From: Actinobacteria bacterium UBA3120
GTDB taxonomy: Bacteria > Actinomycetota > Actinomycetes > S36-B12
DNA length: 24,031 nt
Direction: 5' to 3'
NCBI GenBank assembly: GCA_002365735.1
Contig: DEZY01000101.1
Location: 7,168-31,198 of the forward strand
Shown: positions 1-9,390 of the stretch, one piece after another
Numbering within the stretch: the stretch's first letter is position 1
How the letters are laid out: every line of letters starts with the position of its first letter
Program-made: the position numbers and the translations under genes
Notes under the pieces: model-generated
Databases searched by the model: none
The model's input: only the letters and a program-made list of their open reading frames with translations
Told to the model about the DNA's origin: nothing

Positions 1-1083
1 ATCAAAGAGCTTGTCAAATCAGCATTCGGCCATGCAGGACAAAAATGTTCTGCGGCAAGTTTGGCAATTATCGAGGCCAGCGTCTATGACGATCCAAGCT
101 TTCACATCCGTTTGGCGGATGCAACAAGATCACTGTGTGTTGGAGAAGCAACCGACTTCAATAATATTGTGGGGCCCCTGATCAGTCCACCAACTGGAAA
201 CCTTCTCCGTGCACTCACCACTCTTGAACATGGTGAATCCTGGCTGACCGAACCCGCCAAGATCAACGAAAGGACCTATACGCCGGGAATTCGAAAGGAT
301 GTAGAACCAAATTCTTGGTTCCACCTCACCGAATGTTTCGGCCCGGTCCTTGGACTCATGCGAGCCAATGACCTCACCCACGCGCTGCAACTTCAAAACG
401 CAACCGAGTACGGACTCACGGGCGGAATCCAATCCCTTGACCCTTCAGAAATTGAATACTGGCTGGCGAACGCGCAAGTGGGTAATGCCTACGTCAACCG
501 ACATATCACCGGCGCAATTGTTGAGCGTCAACCATTTGGAGGTTGGAAGAAGTCCAGTATTGGTCCAGGATCAAAACCAGGTGGGCCCAATCACCTTTCA
601 GGTTACGGAAATTGGACGGATCAAAATATCAATGTTGATCAAGGTGTAGCTGACTACTCGACTCAGTGGAATGAGTACTTCACTAAGGAGCACGATGCAG
701 CCGGACTGAGGAGTGAGGCAAATATTTTGCGTTATTTCCCCGTTGACAAAGTATTTGTCCGTTGCAGCGATCCGACAGTCCCCCAAATTGATCTGCTACG
801 GGCAGCCTCGGCGCTCACCGGTGTTCCCCTAGAAATTTCGGTTGACAGTGACGAATCAGAAGTTGCCCTTGGCAACCGAATGCAACAATCGCGTGGCGAG
901 GTTCGTATGCGGGTACTCACGCCGGCAACCGTTGACTTATATGAACTTGCAAACAAGGCTGGCGTCACAATTGACACTGCTCCTGTCACCGGAAGTGGGC
1001 GACTTGAACTGACCCATTGGGTCAAGGAACAGTCAATCTCCCGAACCATGCACCGCTATGGTCGACTACTCAATCAGTCCTGA
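1..1083 (+). CDS. putA: PutA-type L-glutamate gamma-semialdehyde dehydrogenase, C-terminal part (5' truncated by window)
   Basis: The reading frame is open from base 1, so the gene begins outside the window; 360 codons are visible. The segment GHAGQKCSAAS at codons 10-20 carries the catalytic cysteine (C16) of an aldehyde dehydrogenase. It is followed by ECFGPVLGLMRA and by PFGGWKKSSIGPGSKPGGPNHL-type sequence, which is characteristic of the P5C dehydrogenase domain of bifunctional proline dehydrogenase/P5C dehydrogenase. This enzyme oxidises glutamate semialdehyde to glutamate with NAD+ in proline degradation. About 150 residues follow the ALDH fold, like the C-terminal extension of PutA proteins. 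Whether the proline dehydrogenase domain is fused upstream cannot be seen; a stand-alone P5C dehydrogenase (RocA) is the alternative. The 3' end overlaps the convergent DUF2237 gene by 18 nt. Confidence 0.88.
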   Translation: MKELVKSAFGHAGQKCSAASLAIIEASVYDDPSFHIRLADATRSLCVGEATDFNNIVGPLISPPTGNLLRALTTLEHGESWLTEPAKINERTYTPGIRKDVEPNSWFHLTECFGPVLGLMRANDLTHALQLQNATEYGLTGGIQSLDPSEIEYWLANAQVGNAYVNRHITGAIVERQPFGGWKKSSIGPGSKPGGPNHLSGYGNWTDQNINVDQGVADYSTQWNEYFTKEHDAAGLRSEANILRYFPVDKVFVRCSDPTVPQIDLLRAASALTGVPLEISVDSDESEVALGNRMQQSRGEVRMRVLTPATVDLYELANKAGVTIDTAPVTGSGRLELTHWVKEQSISRTMHRYGRLLNQS

Positions 1084-1458
1084 AATATCGGGTGGAATGT
1101 CGGCTGCGCACTCCTTCAATGCATCAACGGGAACGTGCTCAAGTGCCGCTTCGTTGGTGGCGGCCAAGACCACCGGTGCTTTAACGCCTGCTTCATAGGA
1201 TTGCAACCAACGCCCAGCACACACTCCCCAACGATCTCCCGGCACCAAACCTGGAAACCCGTATTGCGGCATGGGTGTGATCAGATCATTGCCGACTGAG
1301 CGCTGGTGCTCCAAGAATTCGGCACTTACAACCGCGCAGACCGTATGTGAACCAAAATCATCCGCACTTGTGTTGGTGTAGCCGTCTCGGAAAAACCCCG
1401 TTAGTGGCTCAATACTGCAGACTTCAAGGGATTCACCGTTCACATTTCGTTGTTCCAT
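1066..1458 (-). CDS. DUF2237 family protein
   Basis: A 130-residue cytosolic protein whose pattern matches DUF2237: an early Cys with PLTGFFRDG, then GSHTVCAVVSAEFL, GNDLITPMPQYGFPGLVPGD and W-CAGRW. The family is widespread in bacteria and has no established biochemical role; the conserved cysteines and aromatic residues suggest a binding or redox function, but that is only inference. I chose the ATG at 1458 over an in-frame TTG at 1464 because a TATTCT box lies exactly 6 nt upstream, which fits a leaderless transcript. The gene is convergent with putA and their ends overlap by 18 nt, so neither has room for a separate terminator. Confidence 0.82.
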   Translation of the reverse strand: MEQRNVNGESLEVCSIEPLTGFFRDGYTNTSADDFGSHTVCAVVSAEFLEHQRSVGNDLITPMPQYGFPGLVPGDRWGVCAGRWLQSYEAGVKAPVVLAATNEAALEHVPVDALKECAADIPPDISGLIE

Positions 1459-1464
1459 ACCCAA

Positions 1465-1470
1465 AGAATA
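1465..1470 (-). promoter_or_regulatory. -10 box of the DUF2237 gene (leaderless)
   Basis: TATTCT on the minus strand, 6 nt before the ATG at 1458. The spacing puts the transcription start at or next to the start codon. No good -35 is visible. Confidence 0.5.
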
Positions 1471-1530
1471 GAACCAGACCGACCCACGCGCAGGTCGCCC
1501 ATACCGAAGAAACTAAAATTCACGCAGCAT

Positions 1531-1601
1531 GCGGGCGTAGCTCAGTGGTAGAGCGCTAGCTTCCCAAGCTAGATATGCGGGTTCGATTCCCGTCGCCCGC
1601 T
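1531..1601 (+). tRNA. tRNA-Gly(CCC)
   Basis: A complete cloverleaf can be folded. The acceptor stem is GCGGGCG (1531-1537) with CGCCCGC (1594-1600). The D stem is GCTC/GAGC. The anticodon stem CTAGC/GCTAG encloses loop TTCCCAA, giving anticodon CCC (1563-1565). The T stem is GCGGG/CCCGT around TTCGATT. The variable loop is 4 nt and the discriminator is T at 1601. CCA is not encoded, so the 3' end needs the CCA-adding enzyme. The tRNA reads GGG glycine codons. There is no integrase nearby, and no repeat of its 3' end was noticed. Confidence 0.97.
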
Positions 1602-1936
1602 CCCAAGGCGTTAGCGGGTTGTTTTGTGGGTTTGGTCAGCTTCTCGGCGCTAATTAGCGAGTTCACCCAACTACTGAATCGCACCCTCGCTGGAATAGAT
1701 TGCCGCAGCAACTACCCGCACCGATGTGGAAACCCCAAGAAAGTGACGGCCCTCATGTGGACAGTGTGTACCCACAGTGCCTGTTAAGAAACACATCTGC
1801 CCAGATTTCGATGAACTGACGGGTTAGCCCCCCACTGAGCAACGCCAGTTGCGAGTGAGGCTCGGACGAAGTGGCCACGGGACCACGATCAAAGGCCGTA
1901 GGTGCCTCAGTGGACAGTGCAAGAGACAATGTGTCC
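1602..1936 (+). other. Gene-free stretch between tRNA-Gly and the GntR-type regulator
   Basis: About 335 bases with no convincing gene. The open frame running through it starts inside the tRNA and has no recognisable product. It holds a perfect 12-bp palindrome CGCTAATTAGCG (1648-1659) and a short hairpin with arms TGTGG and CCACA around 1757-1777. No clear terminator follows the tRNA. Part of the stretch may be the control region of the regulator gene, but nothing here can be assigned firmly. Confidence 0.4.
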
Positions 1937-2584
1937 ATGGCAAACCCGGGAGCGACGGCAGCGGAAACCGTTTTGCAGGAACTGCGTTCAGCGTTGACCA
2001 CCGGCCACCTCTTACCAGGACAGCAATTGATTCAAGAGGACTTGGCGTCAGATCTTGGTGTTAGCCGGGTGCCGATCCGCGAATCCCTCAAAATTTTAGA
2101 GGGTGAGGGTCAGGTGACCTATCACCCCAATCGCGGGTATTTCGTTACAGAGCTTTCGGCTGATGATCTCATTGAGTTGTATCGGATCCGTGAGATTTTG
2201 GAGGCGGAGGCGCTGGCGAAGGCGGTTGTCGAAGTGAGTGACGCGGATATTGCTGACATTGAAGCAATCTTGAGTGAAGTGAATGAAGCTGCGAAGTCCG
2301 GTGATGTTGCTGTCCTCACCGAGACCAATCGCGCTTTTCATTTCGCGATCATTGAACTCTCGGGCATGAACCGGCTCAGTCGGTTGATCCGACAATTATG
2401 GGATGCTTCAGATATTTATCGGACGGTCTATTTCCGGGATCCGGTGAACCGGGAGCGTATTCACTCAGAACATCAAGAAATTATCGATGCCCTCAAGTCC
2501 CGTGACGCCCAAGCGCTGATCCGGGCGCAAAACAATCATCGCGAACATGCCGTCCAGGCCTTGACTACGGTGATTTCTCGCTGA
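1937..2584 (+). CDS. GntR family (FadR subfamily) transcriptional regulator
   Basis: A 215-residue one-component regulator. Residues about 5-75 form a GntR winged helix-turn-helix (LRSALTTGHLLPGQQLIQE, then LGVSRVPIRESLKILEGEG and the wing NRGYFVTEL). The remainder is an all-helical FCD-type ligand domain with D-LIELYRIREILEAEAL, NRAFHFAIIE and an EHQEIIDALKSRD tail; the family usually binds carboxylic acids and metal there. The ligand and targets cannot be read from the sequence. In-frame GTG codons at 1871, 1910 and 1931 would lengthen the protein by up to 22 residues. I prefer ATG 1937 because the family usually has 10-15 residues before the HTH and GACAAT lies 6 nt upstream. The gene stands alone and ends at a terminator shared with the convergent lipoprotein gene. 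Confidence 0.88.
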   Translation: MANPGATAAETVLQELRSALTTGHLLPGQQLIQEDLASDLGVSRVPIRESLKILEGEGQVTYHPNRGYFVTELSADDLIELYRIREILEAEALAKAVVEVSDADIADIEAILSEVNEAAKSGDVAVLTETNRAFHFAIIELSGMNRLSRLIRQLWDASDIYRTVYFRDPVNRERIHSEHQEIIDALKSRDAQALIRAQNNHREHAVQALTTVISR

Positions 2585-2641
2585 TTGCTTGTGTGTCACA
2601 TCTGGTTCTGATGACGAGATAGTTCCGGTCCGGAGTACAGA

Positions 2642-2680
2642 AGATCCCCCAAAAAAGTGCAGGACCTTTTTGGGGGATCT
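2642..2680. terminator. Bidirectional intrinsic terminator
   Basis: A perfect 14-bp inverted repeat: AGATCCCCCAAAAA (2642-2655) and TTTTTGGGGGATCT (2667-2680) with an 11-nt loop. The GC core is flanked by A and T runs, so it forms the same structure on both strands. It lies between the convergent GntR gene and the lipoprotein gene and can end both transcripts. Confidence 0.9.
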
Positions 2681-2690
2681 TTCTGGCTAC

Positions 2691-3998
2691 TTAGTTGTTG
2701 AGTGTCACTGTCATTGGGTCATCAAGTGTTACCCACACCTCTTGACTGATAGGAGAGGTTCCGGCTGTGTAGCTCACGCCGGGTGTGGGGTCACTGCCGG
2801 GACCACCCGGGTTGTACAACGGAAGGTAACCGTCGGTAGATGGGATTTCTACGTGGGTAATTGCCGCTACCGCTGCGTCGTCGCCACTGAGCACGATGTC
2901 GATGTAGTTGTCGCGATCATCGATGTAGCAATCGGTGTACTCATCAGACTTGAGACCCAGATCGGCTAGTCCCACAACACGCACGGTGCCACCATTAATC
3001 GTGTAGTCCACATTGGTTTCTGTGAGCATGACTTCACTTCCGTCATCAGTGATGGCCTTAACACGGAAGTAGTTCTCAAAATCCGTTGGGAAAAGTCCAC
3101 GGATACCGTTGGGGGTCATCCCGCCGGAAGTGAGAACTCGAAGACGGTATTGCGCCTCGTCCCCGTAAAGACTCACTCCGTCATTGGGCATGGCGCCCTG
3201 GATGAATTTTGGTCCGTCTTCCCATCCCTCACCATCGGTTGACATGCGTGAGAGTTTCGCTGCCACAAGGTTGGGGCCACCGCGATCCTCGGGTGCCACA
3301 TCAGGATCGGTGTAGGAGGACGGTGGTGGTGAGTCGAAGGTAAGCCCTACAGCGCTCACGGTGCCGTCGGGCCCGAGTAGCTCCAACGGAGTTCCGTCAT
3401 CGACCACCTTTAGAGAAACAGGCCAAATAAGTCCGGGTGCATCAGGGGACACCCGATTACCCAACTGCCCAAAGATGACGACCGTGTTGCGCTCGTTGAG
3501 TTCCCAGTTGGGGAAAATCGAAGCTACATCCGGCGTTACTTTTTCACCGGTATTCAAAGTGAGTTCGAAGTCGGTGGGATTTAGCGTGGAGGGGACAACT
3601 GGCCAGCTGAATTCGATCGGGTAGCCGTCGGCGAAATAGGTGGGTGTGCCCCAAATCATTTCAATTGTTTCTGGTGTCGTCACGGCTGTGTAGTTTCCCA
3701 GGGCGGGCACTTCATCTGCCGCACAGTTGGGCGTATTCCATGCGCCCCCAGCCAGGGTGGCGATTCGCTTACTTGCCTCCAGATCGTCCACGGTCAGATC
3801 TGGCACTCCGTTTATGTCGGTGAATCCCAAGCCTGCACCGAGGATTTCTGGCTGTTCGGTCCACAGATCCGCGTTGATCATGACATCTTCATGGAAGTCC
3901 TTCTGGGCGGAGTTTTGTACGGCGCTCTGAACGGCCTCGCCAGAGCAACCGGCGAGTGCTGTAGTCGCGAGGATAATGAGGGGGACGGCAACACGCAT
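2691..3998 (-). CDS. Secreted lipoprotein of unknown function
   Basis: A 435-residue protein starting MRVAVPLIILATTALAGC, a lipoprotein signal peptide with lipobox LAGC; Cys18 would be lipidated and anchor it on the outer face of the membrane. ATG 3998 is chosen over upstream in-frame codons because GGAGAG lies 7 nt before it and the signal peptide then starts correctly. The mature part is acidic, rich in Asp, Gly, Pro and Thr, and looks beta-rich (many alternating V/T/Y strands). I recognise no catalytic motif or named domain. It lies 232 nt downstream of the sensor kinase gene on the same strand, so it could be a target of that system, but it has its own untranslated leader and probably its own promoter. 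Function unknown. Confidence 0.8.
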   Translation of the reverse strand: MRVAVPLIILATTALAGCSGEAVQSAVQNSAQKDFHEDVMINADLWTEQPEILGAGLGFTDINGVPDLTVDDLEASKRIATLAGGAWNTPNCAADEVPALGNYTAVTTPETIEMIWGTPTYFADGYPIEFSWPVVPSTLNPTDFELTLNTGEKVTPDVASIFPNWELNERNTVVIFGQLGNRVSPDAPGLIWPVSLKVVDDGTPLELLGPDGTVSAVGLTFDSPPPSSYTDPDVAPEDRGGPNLVAAKLSRMSTDGEGWEDGPKFIQGAMPNDGVSLYGDEAQYRLRVLTSGGMTPNGIRGLFPTDFENYFRVKAITDDGSEVMLTETNVDYTINGGTVRVVGLADLGLKSDEYTDCYIDDRDNYIDIVLSGDDAAVAAITHVEIPSTDGYLPLYNPGGPGSDPTPGVSYTAGTSPISQEVWVTLDDPMTVTLNN

Positions 3999-4230
3999 GG
4001 TAACTCTCCTATATTTTCGTGTCGTAATTTTTTTGGCGGATGGTAGGAAACGTATCTCCATTCCCTGGTCACGGAGCCGGGAAATTTAGGGGAACCCCTG
4101 AACCCAGTTGGCGTACAGCCTGTTTGATCCTGAGTGAATTTGGTTCGGTTACATGAAAGTGTTTTTACGCTTTTGGTGACATGGTCACGACCAACAGGTG
4201 ACGGGTAGTCTCACCGCTTAATTGGGGCTG

Positions 4231-5394
4231 CTACTTCTGTTTGGGCAAGGCAAGCGGAACGCTAGCCAGCACAATAAAACGCCCATCTGCTGAGGCGTAG
4301 TCGGCCCAACCTCCCAAGGACCGAGCGCGCATTTTCATGCGTTCCAGACCCGTTCCCTCTGTGATGACGACCGCTTCTGAGATTTCATTTGAAACCTCAA
4401 TGTCAAGAGAGACAGATCCATCCACGAGTTGGCTGCCGAGGACGACGAGAACTTCCGTGGCCTTGGAGTGCTTGAGGGCGTTGGACGCGGCTTCCTCGAC
4501 GATCCGATACGCCACTAATCGAGCGCTCTGATGAATGCCACCGGTGAGAGGGTTATCCATGGCCGCGAGGAAGGGATCGATGTGCACCTGGAGTGACATT
4601 CCCACACCAAGACGTGTCTGCATTTCGCTCAGAGCAATCTGCAGGCCGGCCTCAAGTCCGCGAGGGTGCATTCCTTGGGCCATCGACTGGATGCTATCGC
4701 TATACACAACACGAAGGCGCTGCTCAACGTTGGATGCCACCCGCGAGGTTTCCGTGCCTGGGGCTGATTCAGCGAGGGTGTTGAGGGCCTCGCGCATTGC
4801 GACGAACTCGGATTGGAGGGTGCCATGTAGGTGGTCGAACACTGCGGACCTGACAACTTCCTCTTCCCGAACAAGGCTGGCTTGGCTGCGGTCGAAATCG
4901 GCGATTGCACGAGATAGCGCGCGTTCGCGATTGCTCGCGTAGGCGCTGGCGAAAGAGACAGTGATAGCGAGAGTAATGATCAGCATCAAACTCAGGGCCA
5001 ACTGCACGATATAGAAGGCCACCCCTGCATCAGAAGTAGGAGCTGATTCACTAAAGCGTGTGAGCCACACCATGGTGAGGCGGACGAGTGCGGCGACGGT
5101 CGCGACACACACACTCACGCCGACGGCTCGTGCACCGATCAAGGGGTAACTCACTCGGCTGAGCACGATTGCTAGGAGGGTCAGTAGGACCGCCAAAGTT
5201 ATGGAGTTCAAGACCAGGAACCAGATGATGACTTTGGAGATGGGGACACTGAAAGTGTTGAGATAGAGGTAGGTCGCTGGGATGGCCCCGGTCAGAAGGG
5301 TCAAGGTGGACACTCCGGCGGTAAGCCACCACAGTGCTCGGTTCAGTGGATTGGCAATGGCGCGCCGCAACCCCCTGGTTAGCACCTTTGTCAC
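4231..5394 (-). CDS. Membrane sensor histidine kinase, NarL-system type
   Basis: About 387 residues with four predicted membrane segments in the first ~155, little extracellular sequence, then a cytoplasmic kinase. The dimerisation helix holds FDHLHGTLQSEF with His190 as the likely phosphoacceptor (His188 is an alternative). The ATPase domain shows an N box (RIVEEAASNALKHSKATEV) and a G box (GTGLERMKMRARSLGG). It would sense a membrane or intramembrane signal and phosphorylate the divergently encoded regulator. The acidic residue that normally follows the histidine in this family is Gly here, so kinase activity should be tested. The start is uncertain. The longest frame begins at TTG 5454, but that codon lies inside the shared promoter palindrome; GTG 5394 has AAGG 8 nt upstream and gives a normal N-terminus. 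Confidence 0.82.
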   Translation of the reverse strand: MTKVLTRGLRRAIANPLNRALWWLTAGVSTLTLLTGAIPATYLYLNTFSVPISKVIIWFLVLNSITLAVLLTLLAIVLSRVSYPLIGARAVGVSVCVATVAALVRLTMVWLTRFSESAPTSDAGVAFYIVQLALSLMLIITLAITVSFASAYASNRERALSRAIADFDRSQASLVREEEVVRSAVFDHLHGTLQSEFVAMREALNTLAESAPGTETSRVASNVEQRLRVVYSDSIQSMAQGMHPRGLEAGLQIALSEMQTRLGVGMSLQVHIDPFLAAMDNPLTGGIHQSARLVAYRIVEEAASNALKHSKATEVLVVLGSQLVDGSVSLDIEVSNEISEAVVITEGTGLERMKMRARSLGGWADYASADGRFIVLASVPLALPKQK

Positions 5395-5454
5395 GACCGC
5401 AACCTTAACGGGTTTGGGGATATCCCGAATCCCAGTCCGATTGTGAATCGGCAA

Positions 5455-5470
5455 CTCAGTCTAGGCTGAG
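5455..5470. promoter_or_regulatory. Palindromic operator/promoter between the divergent two-component genes
   Basis: CTCAGTCTAGGCTGAG is a 16-bp palindrome with one mismatched pair. It contains TAGGCT (5462-5467), a -10 placed 6 nt before the regulator's GTG, with TTGTGA (5441-5446) as -35 at 15-nt spacing. On the other strand it contains TAGACT (5463-5458), a -10 for the kinase gene. Its position suggests autoregulation by the response regulator (inference). Confidence 0.5.
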
Positions 5471-5473
5471 AGC

Positions 5474-6130
5474 GTGCCAAAAATTCCGATCAGGGTCGCC
5501 CTCCTTGAGGACGTCCCTCTGTTCCGGCAAGTTATTGAGCAGGTAGTGTCGGAGAACGAGCAGATGGAGATGGTCGCATCTGCGGGCACCGGGCACAAAG
5601 CGGTGACTGTTTTCCCGGCTGCCAAGCCTGATGTGGCCCTGTTGGACCTCTTCCTCCCTGACGGATTCGGATTCGATTTCGGGTTGCAGTTGCGCGTACA
5701 GTTGCCTGACCTACACATCATTATTTTGTCCGAGCACGTGAAGCCGAAGGTGCTGCAAGCCTTGCCGGAGGCTGAGCGACCCTATTGGTCGTACCTACTC
5801 AAGACCGGAGTCTCCTCTCGTCAGGTTCTCACCGATGCCATCAAAGGGTGCCTCAACCGCTCTTTGATGGATGAGCAGGTGCGTGAAAAAAAGGTGAACC
5901 TAGAGGGCTTTCATCTGGAAATGCTCTCCAACCAGCAACGCGAAATTTTGTCTCTCGTCGCAGCTGGAATGTCGAACGCGGCCATCGCGCAGAAACTCTT
6001 TATTGCACCGAAGTCGGTGGAGTATCACCTCACTCAGATCTATTCCCAGTTGAAGGTAGCACCGGACGCAACTACTAATGCCCGGGTGCGAGCGGCGATG
6101 ATCTTCGCCCAACAGGAGCGCGAGGATTGA
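5474..6130 (+). CDS. Response regulator, NarL/FixJ (LuxR-HTH) type
   Basis: A 218-residue protein with a receiver domain followed by a LuxR-type DNA-binding domain. The acidic pocket is E12-D13, the phosphoacceptor is D58 (VALLDLFLPDG), the switch serine is S86 (IIILSEH) and the conserved lysine is K110 (YLLKTG). The HTH spans about 150-200 (LSNQQREILSLVAAGMSNAAIAQKLF, then KSVEYHLTQIYSQL). It is the probable partner of the kinase encoded divergently next door. Start GTG 5474 has no Shine-Dalgarno sequence but has TAGGCT 6 nt upstream, so the mRNA is probably leaderless. Divergent rather than operonic arrangement is unusual for a kinase/regulator pair. The gene ends before a hairpin with a T run. 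Confidence 0.9.
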   Translation: MPKIPIRVALLEDVPLFRQVIEQVVSENEQMEMVASAGTGHKAVTVFPAAKPDVALLDLFLPDGFGFDFGLQLRVQLPDLHIIILSEHVKPKVLQALPEAERPYWSYLLKTGVSSRQVLTDAIKGCLNRSLMDEQVREKKVNLEGFHLEMLSNQQREILSLVAAGMSNAAIAQKLFIAPKSVEYHLTQIYSQLKVAPDATTNARVRAAMIFAQQERED

Positions 6131-6225
6131 CCGTGCGACTTCTCGTCAGGTAGTAAATTTCATCATCACTTGTCCGAAGCCCTCAGAGGCCATGGAGAAA
6201 AATAGTTCCGAGATTACATGTCGTG

Positions 6226-6251
6226 CCACTAAGGCTCGTTAGGGGTTTTTT
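6226..6251 (+). terminator. Intrinsic terminator after the response regulator gene
   Basis: CCACTAA pairs with TTAGGGG around loop GGCTCG with one mismatch, followed by six T (6246-6251). It is a weak stem but has a correct T run, about 95 nt after the stop codon. Confidence 0.55.
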
Positions 6252-6305
6252 ATGACCGGCCGCACAAGTGGATCGCACAAGTTGCCTACCCGTGCGGCCG
6301 GTCAT
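6252..6305. repeat. 14-bp perfect inverted repeat between two terminators
   Basis: ATGACCGGCCGCAC (6252-6265) is exactly mirrored by GTGCGGCCGGTCAT (6292-6305) around a 26-nt loop. A T run precedes the left arm and an A run follows the right arm (after CGAT), which could lengthen the stem with a small bulge. On neither strand does a T run follow the structure, so it is not a standard terminator. Confidence 0.85.
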
Positions 6306-6309
6306 CGAT

Positions 6310-6331
6310 AAAAAGTCACTCAAGGTGAGTG
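6310..6331 (-). terminator. Intrinsic terminator of the small membrane protein gene
   Basis: On the minus strand CACTCA-CCT-TGAGTG (6331-6317) forms a 6-bp hairpin, followed two bases later by five T (6314-6310). It starts just after the stop codon of the 6333-6707 gene. Confidence 0.65.
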
Positions 6332-6332
6332 T

Positions 6333-6707
6333 TTAGGCAAGAACCGTCCAGATAACCAGAGCAAAAATGGCCAAGCTGAGGGCGACGATGGCAATTGCGG
6401 TTAGGGCGAGGAAGGAATCGGATTCCCCAATTTTCTTCGCCAGCGCGCTTGGCTCGTCAATCTTGTTGATATCTACAAGAAGCGCTTTTGCTTCTCGGAT
6501 TGCAGCGTACTGGGAAATGACGGCGAGGATCCCGGTAGCAGCCGCGACGCCAATTGCCAAGATCTTTGCGGAATCTGATGCATCGGCAAAGTAACCGAGA
6601 GCAGACACGACCAGAATCGAAATCAGCACAAGGGTAGGTGCCATCTGTGCCGTGATGATCTGCGATCTCTTGTGATTCCACAGTTCCAATAGAGCTTTTT
6701 CGTTCAT
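6333..6707 (-). CDS. Small integral membrane protein of unknown function
   Basis: A 124-residue protein with three predicted membrane helices at about 21-40, 47-66 and 98-122 and a charged loop (REAKALLVDINKIDEPSALAKKIGES) between helices 2 and 3. I recognise no family. ATG 6707 is preceded by GTGGTG at about 5 nt, a usable ribosome site. It is divergent from dnaK, with 265 nt between the two starts, and has its own terminator, so it is an independent transcript. The frame is well supported by a clean hydrophobic pattern, start, ribosome site and terminator, but its role is unknown. Confidence 0.75.
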   Translation of the reverse strand: MNEKALLELWNHKRSQIITAQMAPTLVLISILVVSALGYFADASDSAKILAIGVAAATGILAVISQYAAIREAKALLVDINKIDEPSALAKKIGESDSFLALTAIAIVALSLAIFALVIWTVLA

Positions 6708-6781
6708 GGTTCACCACATTCTGCTGAAATTTAACCCAATCTGAGTTAGGTCAGAGTGCAGGGGCAAAAACCATGATTGGT

Positions 6782-6797
6782 CCGGTGAGATCACCGG
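6782..6797. promoter_or_regulatory. Palindrome upstream of the dnaK HAIR site
   Basis: CCGGTGA-GA-TCACCGG is a perfect 7-bp inverted repeat with a 2-nt centre, about 60 nt before the dnaK -35. It could bind a dimeric regulator of either dnaK or the divergent membrane gene. No regulator can be named. Confidence 0.4.
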
Positions 6798-6819
6798 CTT
6801 GAGAGGTGGTGAGAATCAC

Positions 6820-6840
6820 TATGAGTCGATACGACTCAAG
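6820..6840. promoter_or_regulatory. HAIR-like operator for HspR
   Basis: TATGAGT-N7-ACTCAAG. The HspR-associated inverted repeat is CTTGAGT-N7-ACTCAAG: the right arm matches 7 of 7 and the left arm 5 of 7. It lies just upstream of the dnaK promoter, and hspR is the fourth gene of this operon. A further half-site, CTTGAGA (6 of 7), lies at 6798-6804. Confidence 0.75.
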
Positions 6841-6855
6841 TACTCTGCGTTGGAT

Positions 6856-6884
6856 TTGACCATTAGTCGAATTTAGGGCACAAT
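6856..6884 (+). promoter_or_regulatory. dnaK operon promoter
   Basis: TTGACC (6856-6861) and CACAAT (6879-6884) with a 17-bp spacer fit a housekeeping promoter. It starts 15 nt downstream of the HAIR site. The expected leader is about 80 nt and holds a small hairpin TTCTGA-AAA-TCAGAA (6915-6929) before the AAGAGGGG ribosome site. Confidence 0.65.
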
Positions 6885-6942
6885 AGGGGAGTGCTCAGCG
6901 TGAGCCACCCATAATTCTGAAAATCAGAAGATGAAGCAATAG

Positions 6943-9356
<2,414 letters not shown>

Positions 9357-9390
9357 GTGTTGACCGGGACCAAATGGATAGAGACATGCA

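Noticed and set aside
1531..1601. tRNA-Gly as an integration site for a mobile element
   Set aside because: No integrase and no second copy of the tRNA 3' end was noticed; flanking genes look chromosomal.
1575..1787. 70-codon open frame beginning inside tRNA-Gly
   Set aside because: Starts within the tRNA T arm, shows no ribosome site and no domain.
4178..4191. Hairpin GTGAC-ATG-GTCAC after the kinase gene as a terminator
   Set aside because: No T run follows on the minus strand and the stem is only 5 bp.
4535..4942. 135-codon plus-strand frame opposite the sensor kinase
   Set aside because: The minus frame has clear membrane segments and N/G boxes; the plus frame is Arg/Ser-rich shadow sequence.
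6318..6324. ACTCAAG as a second HAIR half-site
   Set aside because: It is part of the terminator hairpin of the membrane protein gene and lacks a partner arm at 7-nt spacing.
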